From: Streptomyces sp. NBC_01460
Lineage (GTDB): Bacteria > Actinomycetota > Actinomycetes > Streptomycetales > Streptomycetaceae
Length of the DNA stretch: 64,000 bases
Direction: 5' to 3'
Assembly (NCBI RefSeq): GCF_036227405.1
Contig: NZ_CP109474.1
Location: 1 to 64,000, forward strand
Numbering within the stretch: the first letter of the stretch is position 1; every line of letters begins with the position of its first letter. Positions 29,732-38,839 of the stretch are shown piece by piece. The notes under the pieces were generated by a model. It was not told where the DNA came from, made no database searches, and saw only the letters and a program-made list of their open reading frames with translations. The position numbers and the translations under genes were made by a program.

Positions 29732-30885
29732 CGGAGCACGAGAGCGACGTGGGGGTGGTGGACGCGGAACTGGTGGACGACGATCATCTCCCCGTCGCCA
29801 GCCGGCCACGTCCGGTGACCCGCCCGGTGGTCGACCGGCACACCCTTCTCTACCCCGGCCAGGGGCTCCCCACCGAGGACGACCAGCCGACGTACACCGA
29901 GCGGGATCTGTACGTCTCCGAGCGGACCGCCGAGCGGTTGGAGAACCAGTCCGCCCCGAAGAACACCAGCGCCAACTACCTATCCCAGCGCACCAAGTTC
30001 GCTTCCTGGTGCGCCGACAAGGGCCGTGTCGCCCGGCCGTGCACCACCGCGACCTACGTCGAGTACGTCGCCCATCTCATCGAGCTGGGGCGCTCCCCGA
30101 ACGCCATCAACGCCGCCATGTCCGCCATCCGCACCTGGATGCCCGAGGACGTGAAGCCCGGCACGAAGCAGGCCCGGGGCATGCTCAACGAGTACAGGAA
30201 GACGTGGGCGAAGCGCACCGCGGTCCGTAAGGCACCCCCGATCACGGACGAACTGCTGCGGGCCATGGTCGCCACGTGCGACCTGCGGACCACCGCCGGG
30301 CGCCGGGACCGGTGCATGCTCCTCCTCGGCCGGGGCGCCCTCAACCGCAGGATCGAGCTCGCCGATCTGTCCATCGCGGACGTCGCCGTCGACGACGCCT
30401 TCGTCACCCTGCACATCCGGTCCTCCAAGACCGACCAGGAGGCCAAGGGCGAGCACACCGACATCCCCGCCGACGACGACGCGCTCCTCGACCCGGTCGC
30501 GGCCGTACGGGACTGGCTCACCGCCCTCCACCACCTCGGCATCCGCGAAGGCGCCCTCTTCCGGGCCCTCACCTCCCGCGGCACCCTCCAGAACCGGGCC
30601 GTCGCGAAAGAACGCGGGGACTACGTCACCGGGGACGCCATCAACGACTGGGTCCGCAGCCGCGCGCACAAGGCCGGCGCGAAGAACTGGCAGCAGATCA
30701 CCGCCCATGGTCTACGCCGCGGCGGGGCGCAGGTCATCGCGGAGGCCGGCGGGGACCCGACGAAACAGGGCCGGTGGAAACCGGGCTCGGCGGTCGTGAA
30801 GCGGGAGTACCTGGACCGCGCGCAGTCACGGGCGGAGAATCCGTGGCTCAAGGTGCAGGCGAAGCGGCGCGAGAAGCCGGCGTGA
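29728..30885 (+). CDS. Tyrosine recombinase/site-specific integrase
   Basis: A 385-residue integrase. The core-binding domain covers residues ~55-160 ('NYLSQRTKFASWCADKGRVARPCTTATYVEYVAHLIELG') and the catalytic domain follows: Arg in 'GALNRRIELADLSIADV', 'ITAHGLRRGGAQVIAEAGG' (HxxR), Trp in 'QGRWKPGSAVVK' and Tyr in 'REYLDRAQ'. The GTG overlaps the HAD-protein TGA. Unlike the other two integrases here it appears complete. No excisionase or att pair was recognised beside it. It may drive the element that brought the downstream defence block, or be a domesticated XerC-like protein. Confidence 0.85.
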   Translation: MTEHESDVGVVDAELVDDDHLPVASRPRPVTRPVVDRHTLLYPGQGLPTEDDQPTYTERDLYVSERTAERLENQSAPKNTSANYLSQRTKFASWCADKGRVARPCTTATYVEYVAHLIELGRSPNAINAAMSAIRTWMPEDVKPGTKQARGMLNEYRKTWAKRTAVRKAPPITDELLRAMVATCDLRTTAGRRDRCMLLLGRGALNRRIELADLSIADVAVDDAFVTLHIRSSKTDQEAKGEHTDIPADDDALLDPVAAVRDWLTALHHLGIREGALFRALTSRGTLQNRAVAKERGDYVTGDAINDWVRSRAHKAGAKNWQQITAHGLRRGGAQVIAEAGGDPTKQGRWKPGSAVVKREYLDRAQSRAENPWLKVQAKRREKPA

Positions 30886-31121
30886 TATGAAAGCCCAACC
30901 GCGACGGTCGAATTCATGCCGGAGAGCGCCCGAGCCCGTCGCTGGTGCCCACCTGCCTGATCAGCGCCACGCAGCTCGTACTCGATCCCGGGCGTGTGAT
31001 CTTGTGTCGTCGCGTTCGCCCACGCAACACACCGTCCGGGTCGAGTAGTGGAGCGCATGGGCGTGATCGTGTAATAAAGCCATGATGCCCTGTCCTGATC
31101 CGCCACCGGAGAAGCGCCCCG

Positions 31122-34100
31122 TCAATCCACCGGCGGTCGCGTCGTCGCGTGTCGCCGATATTCCTGGACAGCCGCCTCGGCCGCTTGAGGAAGGATCTGA
31201 GCGAACGCCTCCAGGCTAGGTACGCCCTTGGCTGCGGAGCGTGCCAATGACCGCCCCTGGCGCATCGTCAGGGGCATGGTCCGTTCGAGCTTCTCGGTTA
31301 GTTCCTCCTCAGCAGCCCGGCTCTGACGGTCGTCCCGGTTCCAGGGCAGAACCACCGTCGTCCAGGGCAGGTTGTCCGCGTCGAAGGCGGCGAGACTGCG
31401 CCGACGCTCCTCATCCTGAAGGGCCCATGGGTCGATCAGCAGGATCTCCGGGGTGTCAGGTGGCTTCCTTCCTCCTGAACGTCCCGATTCCACGTCGAAT
31501 GAGGTGATGACGGCCTGATAGTTGAGTGAATGCACCAGATCTTCGGTGACATGGGCCAGCGAACGAGTAGACGCCGGGTGGAAGGGGTTCCAGTCCTGCG
31601 CAGTGCCGCCGTAGTACTCCGGAGTACGTCCCTCGGGCAGATTGCGACGCGTGGGTGCGACTACGGTGATCTGGATGGGCTTGCGGTCCTCCGACTCACC
31701 GTTCGGCGGATCGAAGGCATTGGGCGCATGGCGGAAGTCGAGCAATCTGCCAGGGTCCAGCCGCGTGGTGTCGGCGACGCTGACAATGCGTTTGGCTAAT
31801 TCGTACACCGCACGTTCGTACTCCGGGGCATAGGCCTCAAGCTTCATCAAACCGTAAAGCCCGTCGCTGACGTAGCGTTCTCCGAAGTATCGATGATTGA
31901 ACTGCAAACGCATTGCCGCGGCTGGCAGCTGGCTGGAAGGAACTGGTACCCAGAGCGCGGGAACGATTGCCTGCGCAGGCTGATTCGACCGTGCACGGTG
32001 ACGGATGGCTCGCTGTTCGAAGGCGTGCCATTCCTTACCGCACATCTCGCTGGCAAAGTAGCGCGGTGAGAACAGTGGAACGAAGACCCGGCATTCAGCC
32101 AGCATCTCGCTCAACCGCTCCGACCAGTTCTCGCCGGGCTGCATCTGCCAGTCCATGAATCCTGCGGCGGCGCCGTCGGGCAGGTCCGTCATGGCCATCA
32201 CATGGCCGCACAAGTCGCGGAAGAACCGCTCAACCCACATGTCCGGGGCCTGTGCGCCGCCATGCCGCGGTGTGTGCGCATAGCTCAGGAAGAAGTAGGG
32301 GGACACACCGTGGCGGGCCCTGCTTCCTTGCCTGACTGGGACAGCGGAGGTGGGACTCTCTGAATCCTCGACCGCCTGCGCTCCAGGACCATGTATCGGT
32401 GCCACAGGACTATCGCCGGCGTTCAACGCTAGCCGGACATCGGCCGACGCTTCGTCAACAGCTTCGCTGTCGGTCTTTACCGCTCCGCGAATGGCTGTGG
32501 CCTCTTCGACGCGACCTGCTTGTTGGTAGGAGTCAGCGAGGTTGGCGCGGGCAGAGAGGGTGTCGGGATGGCTTCCCCCGAGAACCTCCTCGCTGTCAAC
32601 CAGCACACGCTCCCGCATCGCCGTGGCCTCTTCCACACGCCCCGCCTGGTCGTAGGAGAAGGCGAGGTTGGCGCGGGCAGAGAGGGTGTCGGGGTGGCGC
32701 TCCCCGAGAACCTCCTCGCTGTCAACCAGCACACGCTCCCGCATGGCCATGGCCTCCTCGACCCGGCCCACCGCGTGGAACGAGAAGGCGAGGCTGGCAC
32801 GCGCGGAAAGGGTGTCCGGGTGACGCTCCCCGAACAACTCCTCACTGTCGGCCAGCACACGCGTCTCGATGACGATGGCCTCCTCGACCCGGCCCGCCGC
32901 GTAGTAGGAGGCAGCGAGGCTGGCACGCGCGGAAAGGGTGTCCGGGTGACGCTCCCCGAACAGCTCCTCACGGTCAGCCAACACACGCTCTCGCATGGCC
33001 GTGGCCTCTTCTACCCGACCCGCCCGGTTGTAGGACGTCGCAAGATTGGCACGCGCAGAGAGTGTGTCGGGATGGCGCTCTCCGAGAACCTCCTCGCTGT
33101 CCGCCAGCACACGCTCCCGCATGGCCATGGCCTCTTCCACCCGACCCGCCTGGTGGTAAGAGAAGGCGAGGTTGGCACGCGCGGAGAAGGTATCGGGATG
33201 GCGCTCCCCGAACATCTCCTCGCGGTCGGCCAGCACACGCGTCTCGATGACGATGGCCTCCTCGACCCGGCCCGCCGCGTAGTAGGAGGCAGCGAGGTTG
33301 GCACGCGCATAAAGGGTATCGGGATGGCGCTCCCCGAACATCCCCTCGCTGTCGGACAGCACACGTTCTCGCATGGCTCTGGCCTCTTCCACCCGGCCCG
33401 CCGCGTAGTAGGAGGCAGCGAGGCTGGCACGCGCGGAAAGGGTGTCCGGGTGACGCTCCCCGAACAACTCCTCACTGTCGGCCAGCACACGCGTCTCGAT
33501 GACGATGGCCTCCTCGACCCGGCCCGCCCGGTTGAATGACGAAGCGAGGTTGGCACGCGCAGAGAGGGTGTCCGGGTGACGCTCCCCGAGAATCTCCTCA
33601 CGGTCGGCCAGCACACGCGTCTCGATGACGATGGCCTCCTCGACCCGGCCCGCCGCGTAGTAGGAGGCAGCGAGGCTGGCACGCGCGGAAAGGGTGTCCG
33701 GGTGACGCTCCCCGAACAGCTCCTCACGGTCGGCCAGCACACGCGTCTCGATGACGATGGCCTCCTCGACCCGGCCCGCCGCGTAGTAGGAGGCAGCGAG
33801 GCTGGCACGCGCATAAAGAGTGTCCGGGTGACGCTCCCCGAACAACTCCTCACTGTCGGCCAGCACACGCTCTCGCATGGCTGTGGCCTCTTCCACCCGA
33901 CCCGCCCGGTTGTAGGACGCCGCGAGATTGGCACGCGCGTTAAGAGTGTCAGGGTCACGCTCTCCGAGAACCTCCTCGCTGTCGGACAGCACACGCTCCC
34001 GCATGGTCATGGCCTCCTCCACCCGACCCGTCTGGTGGTAGGACGCCGCAAGGTTGGCACGCGCGACGAGGGTGCCGGGGTCACGCTCCCCCAGGAGCCG

Positions 34101-35822
34101 AACACAGTCAGCAGTGAGTGACTCCAGAAGTTGGATCCTTTCCAACCAGTTCTGCGGAGGAAGATTCAGCGCGCGCTCGAGACGTTCCTCCAAGCTGCCG
34201 GCGAGACCGGAGATTGGCTCGGACGGCTCTTGACCCGAGGACGGAACAGGAGCGGCTTCTGTCGGGATGATGACACCCAGCTGCCGAAGCACCGAGTCGG
34301 CAGCTTCCGCAAAGGGGACGAGGGCAGTCGGCAGAGGGACACCCGCGGCGGTATGCAGGACGGCAGTGAGGCCGTCCGGAGTCCAAGGGCGGCTCGCGAT
34401 GTGCCGGGTGAGAGCCTGGTGGGTACGCCACGCGGTCTGTCGCGTCAGCTTCTGGCGGAGGTGAGCCAGGGCTTCAGGGCGGAAGGTGTACAGATCGTCT
34501 GCTTCCGGGTTACGACGAACGGTGCAGAGGTCAGCGGTGAGGAGCTCAGCAAAGTCGTCCAGACGGGCCTCGGGGACCGCCTGTTCCCGCAGCGCATGGA
34601 GGATCGGGAGCGTGAACGTGTCGAGTGCTGCGGCATGGATGGCGAGCTGGGTGGCCGGCGTCCGGGCGGTCTGAAGAAAAGCCTCGGCCCTTGCACCCGG
34701 CCTGGGAGCAGGGGCGACCGTGCGTGCGGGAGAGGTCCGACGCGGTGCTCGTCGGGGCGGACGGCCGGTGTCGGGGATCAGGACGGCCGTGCATCCTTCG
34801 GGATCGCTCCGCATCAGCGTCTGAGCCCACCGCCGGAGGTCTTCCGGGTCGGTACCGAGAACAGGCACGGCATTCCACGAGCGGATGCTGCTTTCCCGGA
34901 GCCAGCGACGTGGTGGCTTCGGTTCGTAGTCCCAGGTTCCGCTGGGGGCCACTGGCTCCGGCGCTGTCGTGACGGTGAGCGGCAGGTCCAGGGCTGTCCG
35001 GTGCCAGAGCCGGGGCGGGAGAGGGTTGAAGAGGGCGAGACTTGTCGTCCGGCTCCAGACGTGAAGGTGTTGCCACAGAGCTTCGCTGCGCCACCCCGGT
35101 GCGGCGCAGTCGCTGAGGACGAGCATGAGCCGTCGTCCCGGCTGGCCTTCGCGGCGGCCGGCTTGGCCGACGGGGACCAGCGCGCCGCGCTGGTCGTGCA
35201 GCACCGGGTCGGTGCCGCTCCAGGTGAGATGCCAGATGTTCAGCGTACGGAGCGCGCCGAGGGAGCGCAGGATCTTGTTCAGTCCGTCTACCGCCGGGTC
35301 CCAGACGCTCATGCTGCTGCTGCGGTCCAGAACGACTGTGACGTCCAGCCATCGTTCCGGCATCGGCACGAGGTGGGGCACGAGCAGACCCGTACGCGCG
35401 TAATCCTCGACGGTTGCGTCGATGTTCAGTTCAGTCCGGTGCCCGTGCTGCCAGCGCCGCCGTAGCGGACGCAGCGCCCGCCCGATGGCAAGGGCTTGAG
35501 GGAGTGCCGCAGCTTGCCCCAGGGTCAGTCGCACACCTGGCTGTGTGGTGCCTCCGCCGGCCGAGCCATAGGCGGAAACCTTGTGCGCGCCTGTTGCCGG
35601 CTGTTCGCGTGAGGGGGCCCCTGTCTGCGAAACACCCTGCTGAGAGGGCCCCCGAAGCGTGCTTTCGGTGCCGATGTCGTCCACCGGTGGATCGGATGCT
35701 GCGGCATCCCCCTCGTAACCGGCCGATGCAAGCAGTACGGCGTCTGCCAGCTCCTCGGCCGTCATTCCGAGCTGGGCGGCAAGTGCGCCGAGCCGGTTGA
35801 GTGCCCCTGGCAGTTCAGTCAC
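31122..35822 (-). CDS. SAV_2336/vWA-like - TPR(13) - TIR-like (FxsC) effector
   Basis: This is a 1566-residue multidomain protein. Residues ~95-530 match the SAV_2336 N-terminal region and contain a vWA-like MIDAS 'VTVVLDRSSSM' (DxSxS) and 'LMLVLSDCA'. Residues 577-1122 are 13 tandem 42-residue TPRs of kinesin-light-chain type ('FGERHPDTLSARASLAASYY'). Residues ~1174-1566 are a TIR-like FxsC domain ('SPYFFLSYAHTP', 'FVPLFSPRYFASEMCGKEWHAF'). The GTG start overlaps the MoxR stop by 8 bases, last of a four-gene operon. A sensor-scaffold-effector role in an NTP-driven conflict system is inferred. No FxsA peptide or FxsB radical SAM gene is nearby. Confidence 0.85.
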   Translation of the reverse strand: MTELPGALNRLGALAAQLGMTAEELADAVLLASAGYEGDAAASDPPVDDIGTESTLRGPSQQGVSQTGAPSREQPATGAHKVSAYGSAGGGTTQPGVRLTLGQAAALPQALAIGRALRPLRRRWQHGHRTELNIDATVEDYARTGLLVPHLVPMPERWLDVTVVLDRSSSMSVWDPAVDGLNKILRSLGALRTLNIWHLTWSGTDPVLHDQRGALVPVGQAGRREGQPGRRLMLVLSDCAAPGWRSEALWQHLHVWSRTTSLALFNPLPPRLWHRTALDLPLTVTTAPEPVAPSGTWDYEPKPPRRWLRESSIRSWNAVPVLGTDPEDLRRWAQTLMRSDPEGCTAVLIPDTGRPPRRAPRRTSPARTVAPAPRPGARAEAFLQTARTPATQLAIHAAALDTFTLPILHALREQAVPEARLDDFAELLTADLCTVRRNPEADDLYTFRPEALAHLRQKLTRQTAWRTHQALTRHIASRPWTPDGLTAVLHTAAGVPLPTALVPFAEAADSVLRQLGVIIPTEAAPVPSSGQEPSEPISGLAGSLEERLERALNLPPQNWLERIQLLESLTADCVRLLGERDPGTLVARANLAASYHQTGRVEEAMTMRERVLSDSEEVLGERDPDTLNARANLAASYNRAGRVEEATAMRERVLADSEELFGERHPDTLYARASLAASYYAAGRVEEAIVIETRVLADREELFGERHPDTLSARASLAASYYAAGRVEEAIVIETRVLADREEILGERHPDTLSARANLASSFNRAGRVEEAIVIETRVLADSEELFGERHPDTLSARASLAASYYAAGRVEEARAMRERVLSDSEGMFGERHPDTLYARANLAASYYAAGRVEEAIVIETRVLADREEMFGERHPDTFSARANLAFSYHQAGRVEEAMAMRERVLADSEEVLGERHPDTLSARANLATSYNRAGRVEEATAMRERVLADREELFGERHPDTLSARASLAASYYAAGRVEEAIVIETRVLADSEELFGERHPDTLSARASLAFSFHAVGRVEEAMAMRERVLVDSEEVLGERHPDTLSARANLAFSYDQAGRVEEATAMRERVLVDSEEVLGGSHPDTLSARANLADSYQQAGRVEEATAIRGAVKTDSEAVDEASADVRLALNAGDSPVAPIHGPGAQAVEDSESPTSAVPVRQGSRARHGVSPYFFLSYAHTPRHGGAQAPDMWVERFFRDLCGHVMAMTDLPDGAAAGFMDWQMQPGENWSERLSEMLAECRVFVPLFSPRYFASEMCGKEWHAFEQRAIRHRARSNQPAQAIVPALWVPVPSSQLPAAAMRLQFNHRYFGERYVSDGLYGLMKLEAYAPEYERAVYELAKRIVSVADTTRLDPGRLLDFRHAPNAFDPPNGESEDRKPIQITVVAPTRRNLPEGRTPEYYGGTAQDWNPFHPASTRSLAHVTEDLVHSLNYQAVITSFDVESGRSGGRKPPDTPEILLIDPWALQDEERRRSLAAFDADNLPWTTVVLPWNRDDRQSRAAEEELTEKLERTMPLTMRQGRSLARSAAKGVPSLEAFAQILPQAAEAAVQEYRRHATTRPPVD
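32457..34094 (-). repeat. Thirteen 126-bp tandem repeats (TPR array)
   Basis: The 126-bp units encode one 42-residue TPR each. Several are almost identical at DNA level (units 3, 4, 7 and 10 share long runs, including 'GRVEEAIVIETRVLADREE'), while the first and last differ most. This points to recent unequal crossing-over or gene conversion. Confidence 0.9.
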
Positions 35823-36795
35823 GGCCCAGGCCCTGGAGCAGAAGCTCGGTCAGCTCCTTCTTCTGCTGTTCATGGATGGGCTGCTTGATGAGGTGGACAG
35901 CGTTAAGGAGCTGGTCGACGGCCAGATGCTCACCGTTGGCCAGCCGTCCCGCGAATCCCGTGATCAGCTCCTGAATGCCCGTCGTCAGCTCTGCTTCCTC
36001 TCCGCCGGGAGCGCTGAGATGAGCGGCGACGATCCCGGTGAGACTCTCCTCCGTAAGTACGGGCATCGAGTATCGGATGCACCGGCGACGGAAGGGCGGC
36101 GGAAAGTCCCGTTCGCCGTTGCTGGTCATGACGATCAGAGGGAAGAGCGTGCACGGGACAACGCCGTCCACGACGTCCACTGTCGCGGTGTCCTCATGCA
36201 GCCGCACCGGCACGCGCTTCCGGTGGTGGCGGGACAGTTCCGGAATCTCGAACCGCCCACGCTCCAAGATGTCCAGGAGGTCGCTGGGCAGGTCGAGGTC
36301 GCTCTTGTCGATCTCGTCGATCAGCAGGGCACGCGGCCGCTCGACCGCGGCGAAGGCGGTTCCCAGAGGACCGAGCCTGAGGAAGGGTGCGATGTCGTCA
36401 CCGCGTTGTTGCTGGCCTCGCCTCACCAGCCGAGAACGTGCCGGGCCCGCTGCGCTGCGCAGGTTCTGCGCGTGGATGCGGCCGAGAGCGTCGTAACGGT
36501 ACAGCGCCTCGGTGAGGGTACTGCGCGAGGTGATGTGCCAGTGAAGCTCACTCCCGAGGCCCACTTCATGGGCGACGTGCTTGATCAGCGTGGACTTTCC
36601 GGAGCCGGCCGGCCCGGTGAGCAGAAGCGGGCGGTGCAGCAGGAGTGCTGCGTTGATCGCGTCGACGAGGCCGGGGTCAGGCCTGTACGGCACGGCTTCG
36701 GGTACGTCCTTCCCCGGCATGCGCCAGGGGGGAGGCGGTGGGAGCTCCGGAGTGCGCGCGACGCCGTCGCCCCGGTAGTAAGGACTCCAGGTCAT
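35815..36795 (-). CDS. MoxR-type AAA+ ATPase
   Basis: This 326-residue ATPase has Walker A 'LLTGPAGSGKSTLIKH' (residues 61-69 core), Walker B 'ALLIDEIDKSD', sensor 1 'PLIVMTSNGERDFPPPF' and an arginine-finger-like 'FRRRCIRY'. MoxR ATPases remodel partner proteins with vWA domains; here the partner is probably the SAV_2336/vWA-like protein encoded next. The ATG overlaps the stop of the caspase-like gene (ATGA) and its own stop overlaps the next GTG, so the three are translationally coupled. This trio fits the MoxR-vWA-VMAP ternary systems described for multicellular bacteria. Confidence 0.9.
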   Translation of the reverse strand: MTWSPYYRGDGVARTPELPPPPPWRMPGKDVPEAVPYRPDPGLVDAINAALLLHRPLLLTGPAGSGKSTLIKHVAHEVGLGSELHWHITSRSTLTEALYRYDALGRIHAQNLRSAAGPARSRLVRRGQQQRGDDIAPFLRLGPLGTAFAAVERPRALLIDEIDKSDLDLPSDLLDILERGRFEIPELSRHHRKRVPVRLHEDTATVDVVDGVVPCTLFPLIVMTSNGERDFPPPFRRRCIRYSMPVLTEESLTGIVAAHLSAPGGEEAELTTGIQELITGFAGRLANGEHLAVDQLLNAVHLIKQPIHEQQKKELTELLLQGLGRD

Positions 36796-38828
36796 GCGGT
36801 CTCCTCTTCGGGGCTGCTCAGGGGCGTCTCGAACAATCGGCAGAATGCGAGCCATTGGCGGTCGTGCCACACTCTTCGCACCTGCCGCAGAGTGTCCGAC
36901 CCGCCATCGGCAGGCTTGGTCACACGGCTGTCGTGCCACTCCTGCTCGTCCTGGATCTTGTTCCACATTCCGTCCACGACGGCCCGGAACTGGCCGGGAG
37001 CGGCGTTGGCGCCCTCGGGCCAGATCAGGATAGGGGTGAAGGCGGCAAGGGCGGTCAGCGTCGCGTCGCATCCGACAGGTCGCTCCTCCAGCGCCCGGGG
37101 GCGGCCTGGTTCGGAAGCCAGCCGGTCCGCAAGATCAACTAGATCTGCCATGTCTGCTGGTCCCAGCCAGGAGAGTTTCGCGTTGCCTGCTTCGAGCGCG
37201 TCGAGCACTTCCTCGGCAAGGTTGTTCAGCTCGAATGCGTCCCACTCCGCATACTCGTCCCGCACGATCGAGCTGTTCCACCGCAGCGTGACCCGATGCG
37301 CGATGCCGAGTTTCTGCAGCCCGGTGCGGGCTTCTTCCGGGTGCCACTGGGCCAGTGCCCGCCCGCAGGCGGCGATGTCTATGTGTTGAAGTCGTTCGCC
37401 TGTGGGAAGGCGGCTGCGGGCCCACCTGATCGCCGCCTTGATGACAGCGGTCAGCCCGGCTTCGTCGCGGCTGGGGGCGTCGAAGTCGTTGGAGCCCAGG
37501 GTCTCGCCTCCCTGGAGCACCCATGCGTGCAACCGCCTTGGCCATTCCGGCGTGCCTTCACCGCCGCTGCGCTGTCTGCCCGCGATGGAGGGGATGCCCA
37601 GCACAAGACGGGTTCGGGCGGAATGATCGGCCTGCTGGAATTCCTTGTGGGCGTCCTTGAAGGACACGACGTCCCTATGGCTGCCGATCCAGTCGTCCAG
37701 TTCTACCGGAGCCGTGATGTCTGCCTCGACCAGCAGCGCGGCGACAAGCCGCCCGAGCGAGGAGTGCGTGGTTCGCACGTACGGACTGCCTTCGAGGACT
37801 GCGTATTCGACCAGGTCACGCAGTTGCGGGTCGCTCACCAGAGGTGCGGGAAAGCCCGCACGCCTGGCAGCCTTGCGTAGCACTGCCGTGCGCATCGCCT
37901 CAGGGAGGTGCTCTTTGAGGACCTTGACGGTTCTCTTGCATTCCTGCAGCTCCGCCTTGATTTCCTCGACCCGGATCCTTTGGGTCGGGGGCTGGTCCAA
38001 ACCGCCGGAGGAGAGGAAGGCGGTCAGGGAGGCATTACTCCATCGGGTTGGCCTGTTCGGCCACCCCTCGGTGGACTCGTCCAGCAAGCGGGCGGCTACC
38101 GGTCCGATCTCGGAGCTGGTGCCGTACGAGGCGCGCGCGTTGTGGGCCAGCCAGAGCGGGCTTTCGGCGAAGTCGTACTGATCGAAGACGGAGCGCCCGA
38201 TGGACTGGCCGCTGCCTTGGTTCAACACCTCTGCACGGACGCTGCTCATCAATTCATCGTCCACCAGCAGATGCGCGCCACGGTTCTCGAGCCCGCGCCG
38301 GAGTACCGCGGCCAGAGCGAGGGAGAGGTTCATGCCATAGGCATCCTGACTGCTTGCCGCAGCCATGACGACGGCAAGCCGGACCTGCCCGTCCCTGACC
38401 CCGTTGGCCAGGGTGTCAGGGGAAGGAGGGGCGGCGCCGGCGTGGCAGGTATCGACGAGCGCGATCACTCCCTCGGCCTCGTTGGCTACCTCCCCGAGGA
38501 GCCCTGGAACGTCCAGGGCCGAAGCCGATGAGGCCAACAGGGAACCGCGGACCATGAAGCGCAGCGCGGGGGCGGTGAACCCGTGCCCGAGCAGGGCCAC
38601 GATCAGCACTGCGCCATCCTGCTGTGCACGGGTGGCCGCCGCGTAGACGGCGCGTCTCACGTCCTCCGGCGACTGCGGGTCCAGCAGGAGCGAGTCGTCG
38701 GTCGGCTCGGCCCCGCCCAGATCCGGATCGGTCAGGACGGAGTGCAGGTCCCTGGCTGCTGACTCCAGCTTTTCGAGGTGGGGCATCGTGGAGCATTGGG
38801 AGGCGACCACGATCGCGTGACGGACCAC
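36792..38828 (-). CDS. Caspase-like protease with VMAP-like C-terminal region
   Basis: Of the 678 residues, the first ~230 form a caspase-fold (C14) domain: 'HAIVVASQCSTM' strand, 'ARDLHSVLTDPDLGGAE', catalytic His82 in 'VALLGHGFT' and Cys128 in 'IALVDTCHAGA'. The middle is helical ('IRVEEIKAELQECKRTVKVLKEHLP'). The C-terminal ~300 residues ('RLHAWVLQGGE', 'LPTGERLQHIDIAACG', 'ILIWPEGAN') resemble the vWA-MoxR-associated VMAP module; that part is less certain. GTG at 38828 lies 11 bp after the hydrolase stop; longer readings overlap that gene. Likely an activated protease that cleaves cell targets when the system fires. Confidence 0.8.
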   Translation of the reverse strand: MVRHAIVVASQCSTMPHLEKLESAARDLHSVLTDPDLGGAEPTDDSLLLDPQSPEDVRRAVYAAATRAQQDGAVLIVALLGHGFTAPALRFMVRGSLLASSASALDVPGLLGEVANEAEGVIALVDTCHAGAAPPSPDTLANGVRDGQVRLAVVMAAASSQDAYGMNLSLALAAVLRRGLENRGAHLLVDDELMSSVRAEVLNQGSGQSIGRSVFDQYDFAESPLWLAHNARASYGTSSEIGPVAARLLDESTEGWPNRPTRWSNASLTAFLSSGGLDQPPTQRIRVEEIKAELQECKRTVKVLKEHLPEAMRTAVLRKAARRAGFPAPLVSDPQLRDLVEYAVLEGSPYVRTTHSSLGRLVAALLVEADITAPVELDDWIGSHRDVVSFKDAHKEFQQADHSARTRLVLGIPSIAGRQRSGGEGTPEWPRRLHAWVLQGGETLGSNDFDAPSRDEAGLTAVIKAAIRWARSRLPTGERLQHIDIAACGRALAQWHPEEARTGLQKLGIAHRVTLRWNSSIVRDEYAEWDAFELNNLAEEVLDALEAGNAKLSWLGPADMADLVDLADRLASEPGRPRALEERPVGCDATLTALAAFTPILIWPEGANAAPGQFRAVVDGMWNKIQDEQEWHDSRVTKPADGGSDTLRQVRRVWHDRQWLAFCRLFETPLSSPEEETA

Positions 38829-38839
38829 TGCGACGCCTG

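Noticed and set aside
28765..31121. tRNA gene or att site for the integrase at 29728
   Set aside because: No tRNA-like cloverleaf or TTCGA-type T-loop with pairing arms was found around the integrase, and no repeated att core was seen.
32520..33539. Plus-strand repeat-rich frames opposite the TPR region
   Set aside because: They mirror the 126-bp repeats of the real minus-strand gene and contain no start site or domain of their own.
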